From positions 12,998,708 through 13,062,707 of the forward strand of contig OX336395.1 of the NCBI GenBank assembly GCA_946902985.2: a stretch of DNA of 64,000 nucleotides, read 5' to 3'. This DNA is from Meconema thalassinum (lineage: Eukaryota; Arthropoda; Insecta; Orthoptera; Tettigoniidae). Within the stretch, counting starts at the first letter, position 1. Each line of letters starts with the position of its first letter. A program made the translations under genes and the position numbers. Under the pieces are notes generated by a model that saw only the letters and a program-made list of their open reading frames with translations, was not told where the DNA came from and searched no databases. This document shows positions 60,698 to 64,000 of this stretch, one piece after another.

Positions 60698-63600
60698 ATT
60701 AACAGTGAGTTACTGCACTCACACCACTAAGTCTCCACACACACTCAATGCTAGTGATATTAACGTTATATATTAACAGTGAGTTACTGCACCCACACCA
60801 CTAAGTCTCCACACTCACTCAATGCTAGTGATATTAGCATTATATATTAACAGTGAGTTACTGCACCCACACCACTAAGTCTCCACACACACACACTCAA
60901 TATTAGTGATATTAACGTTATATATTAACAGTGAGTTACTGCACTCACACCACTAAGTATCCACACACACACTCAATGCTAGTGATATTAACGTTATACA
61001 TTAACAGTGAGTTACTGTACACACACCACTAAGTCTCCACACACACTCAATGCTAGTGATATTAACGTTATATATTAACAGTGAGTTACTGCACTCACAC
61101 CACTAAGTCTCCACACACACACTCATTGCTGGAGATATTAACATTATATATTAACAGTGAGTTACTGCACTCACACCACTAAGTCTCCACACACACTCAA
61201 TGTTGGAGATATTAACGTTATATATTAACAGTGAGTTACTGCACACACACCACTAAGTCTCCGCACACACTCAATGCTAGTGATATTAACGTTATATCTT
61301 AACAGTGAGTTACTACACCCACACCACTAAGTTTCCACACACACACTCAATGCTAGTGATATTAATGTTATATATTAACAGTAAGTTACTGCACCCACAC
61401 TTCTAAGTCTCCACACACACTCAATGCTAGTGATATTAGCGTTATATATTAACAGTGAGTTACTGCACCCACACCACTAAGTATCCACACACACACTCAA
61501 TGCTAGTGATATTAACGTTATATATTAACAGTGAGTTACTGCACACACACCACTAAGTCTCCACACACACTCAATGCTAGTGATATTAACGTTATATATT
61601 AACAGTGAGTTACTGCACTCACACCACTAAGTCTCCACACACACACTCAATGCTAGTGATATTAAGGTTATATATTAAGAGTAAGTTACTGCACTCACAC
61701 CACTAAGTCTCCACACACACACTCAATGCTAGTGATATTAACGTTATATATTAACAGTGCGTTACTGCACCCATTCCACTAAGTCTCCACACACACTCAA
61801 TGCTAGTGATATTAACGTTATATCTTAACAGTGAGTTACTACACCCACACCACTAAGTTTCCACACACACACTCAATGCTAGTGATATTAACGTTATATA
61901 TTAACAGTAAGTTACTGCACTCACACCACTAAGTCTCCACACACACACTCAATGCTAGTGATATTAACGTTATATATTAACAGTAAGTTACTTCACCCAC
62001 ACCACTAAGTCTCCACACACACACTCAATGCTAGTGATATTAACGTTATATCTTAACAGTGAGTTACAGCACCCACGCCACTAAGTCTCCACACACACTC
62101 AATGCTAGTGATATTAACATTATATATTAACAGTGAGTTACAGCACCCACGCCACTAAGTCTCCACACACACTCAATGCTAGTGATATTAATGTTATATA
62201 TTAACAGTGAGTTACAGCACCCATGCCACTAAGTCTCCACACACACTCAATGCTAGTGATATTAACATTATATCTTAACAGTGAGTTACAGCACCCACGC
62301 CACTAAGTCTCCACACACACTCAATGCTAGTGATATTAACATTATATATTAACAGTGAGTTACAGCACCCACGCCACTAAGTCTCCACACACACACACAA
62401 TGCTAGTGATATTAACATTATATATTAACAATGAGTTACTACACCCACACCACTAAGTCTCCACACACATTCAATGCTACTGATATTAATGTTATATATT
62501 AACAGAGAGTTACTGCACTCACGCCACTAAGTCTCCACACACACACTCAATGCTAGTGATATTAACGTAATATATTAACAGTGAGTTACTGCTCCCACAC
62601 CACTAAGTCTCCACACACACACTCAATGCTAGTGATATTAACGTAATATATTAACAGTGAGTTACTGCTCCCACACCACTAAGTCTCCACACACACTCAA
62701 TGCTAGTGATATTAACGTTATATATTAACAGTGAGTTACAGCACTCACACCACTAAGTCTCCACACACACTCAATGCTAGTGATATTAACGTTATATATT
62801 AACAGTGAGTTACTACACCCACACCACTACGTCTCCACACACACACACTCAATGCTAGTGATATTAATGTTATATATTAACAGTGAGTTACAGCACCCAC
62901 ACCACTAAGTCTCCACACACACCCAATGCTAGTGATATTAACGTTATATATTAACAATGAGTTACTGCACCCACACCACTATATCTCCACACACACTCAA
63001 TGCTAGTGATATTAACGTTATATATTAACAGTGAGTTACTACACCCACACCACTAAGTCTCCACACACACTCAATGCTAGTGATATTAACATTATATATT
63101 AACCGTGAGTTACTGCACTCACACCACGAAGTCTCCTCACACACACTCAATGCTAGTGATATTAACGTTATATATTAACAGTGAGTTACTGCACCCACAC
63201 CACTAAGTCTCCACACACACACACTCAATGCTAGTGATATTAACGTTATATATTAACAGTGAGTTACTGTACTCACACCACTATGTCACCACACACACTC
63301 AATGCTAGATATATTAACGTTATATATTAACAGTGAGTTACTGCTCCCACATCACTAAGTCTCCACACACACACTCAATGCTAGTGATATTAACATTATA
63401 TATTAACCGTGAGTTACTGCACTCACACCACGAAGTCTCCTCACACACACTCAATGCTAGTGATATTAACGTTATATATTAACAGTGAGTTACTGCACCC
63501 ACACCACTAAGTCTCCACACACACACACTCAATGCTAGTGATATTAACGTTATATATTAACAGTGAGTTACTGCTCCCACATCACTAAGTCTCCACACAC

Positions 63601-64000
63601 ACACTCAATGCTAGTGATATTAACGTTATATATTAACAGTGAGTTACTGTACTCACACCACTATGTCACCACACACACTCAATGCTAGTGATTTTAACGT
63701 TATATATTAACAGTGAGTTACTGCACTCACACCACTAAGTATCCACACACACTCAATGCTAGTGATATTAACGTTATATATTAACAGTGAGTTACTGCAC
63801 CCACACCACTAAGTCTCCACACACACACTCAATGCTAGTGATATTAACGTTATATATTAACAGTGAGTTACTGCACCCACACCACTAAGTCTCCACACAC
63901 ACACTCAATGCTAGTGATATTAACGTTATACATTAACAGTGAGTTACTGCACTCACACCACTAAGTCTCCACACACACACTCAATGCTAGTGATATTAAC
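60698..64000 (+). repeat. ~76-bp satellite array, right part (~43 units, continues beyond the window)
   Basis: Same unit as 54609-57255, resuming with aacagtgagttactgcactc directly after the LINE tail. Divergence is slightly higher, with local variant families such as cagcacccacgccac between 62060 and 62400, and a repeated ~330-bp pair of variant series around 63100-63660. No genes are seen. The right end is outside the window. Confidence 0.97.

Overview
This window is eukaryotic nuclear DNA, most likely from an arthropod and probably an insect. It has short phase-0 exons with GT/AG splice sites and pyrimidine tracts. It also carries decayed copies of animal transposon families (pogo/Tigger-like, piggyBac-like, Helitron-like, and RTE/BovB-style non-LTR retrotransposons) and long tandem arrays. 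I see no prokaryotic operon, rRNA or tRNA gene. The species cannot be fixed from the sequence.

Layout. 1-2221 is an irregular ~485-bp tandem repeat ending in a Helitron-like hairpin plus CTAG. 2757-2867, 3629-3757 and 5717-5866 look like three successive coding exons (37, 43 and 50 codons, all in phase 0) of an unidentified acidic, low-complexity protein. Their introns hold a dead full-length pogo/Tigger-like element (4012-5645, minus) and duplicated intronic sequence. The third exon with its flanks is present three times (5646-6237, 8546-9144, 26145-26743). Between the first two copies lie an internally deleted piggyBac-like element (6662-7711, TTAA target site) and the 3' end of a LINE.

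The dominant feature is a ~44-kb array of a 51-bp unit (17 codons, consensus LVVTFHYETTDVTKQSQ) at 9145-53164. It is interrupted once, at about 25147-26743, by a second copy of its own left flank. It holds about 830 full units in exact 51-bp register with one exception, a 29-bp unit present in both duplicated starts. Both array starts (9145 and 26744) lie directly after a strong splice acceptor, and the frame fixed by the upstream exon is the one frame that is open. Spliced translation would read 486 residues and stop at the 29-bp unit. Downstream the same frame is open for stretches of up to ~2,175 codons, broken by 17 scattered stops and with no ATG. The array has higher-order blocks of about 5.8-6.9 kb.

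At the right end the array runs into 34 bp of unique sequence, then a 5'-truncated LINE (53200-54300, minus) with a perfect 12-bp target duplication. A second array of a ~76-bp (CA)-containing satellite follows (54609-57255 and 60698-64000, running off the window). It is split by a near-intact LINE of the same family (57256-60697, plus) with only two nonsense mutations and one frameshift.

Reading as a whole: a host gene appears to have had its terminal repeat-coding exon amplified into a giant minisatellite, in a transposon-rich region. Whether any of the array is still translated cannot be decided from sequence alone. The frame and splice evidence favour a coding origin. The recurrent stops and mostly amino-acid-changing variation argue that most of the array is not constrained as protein.
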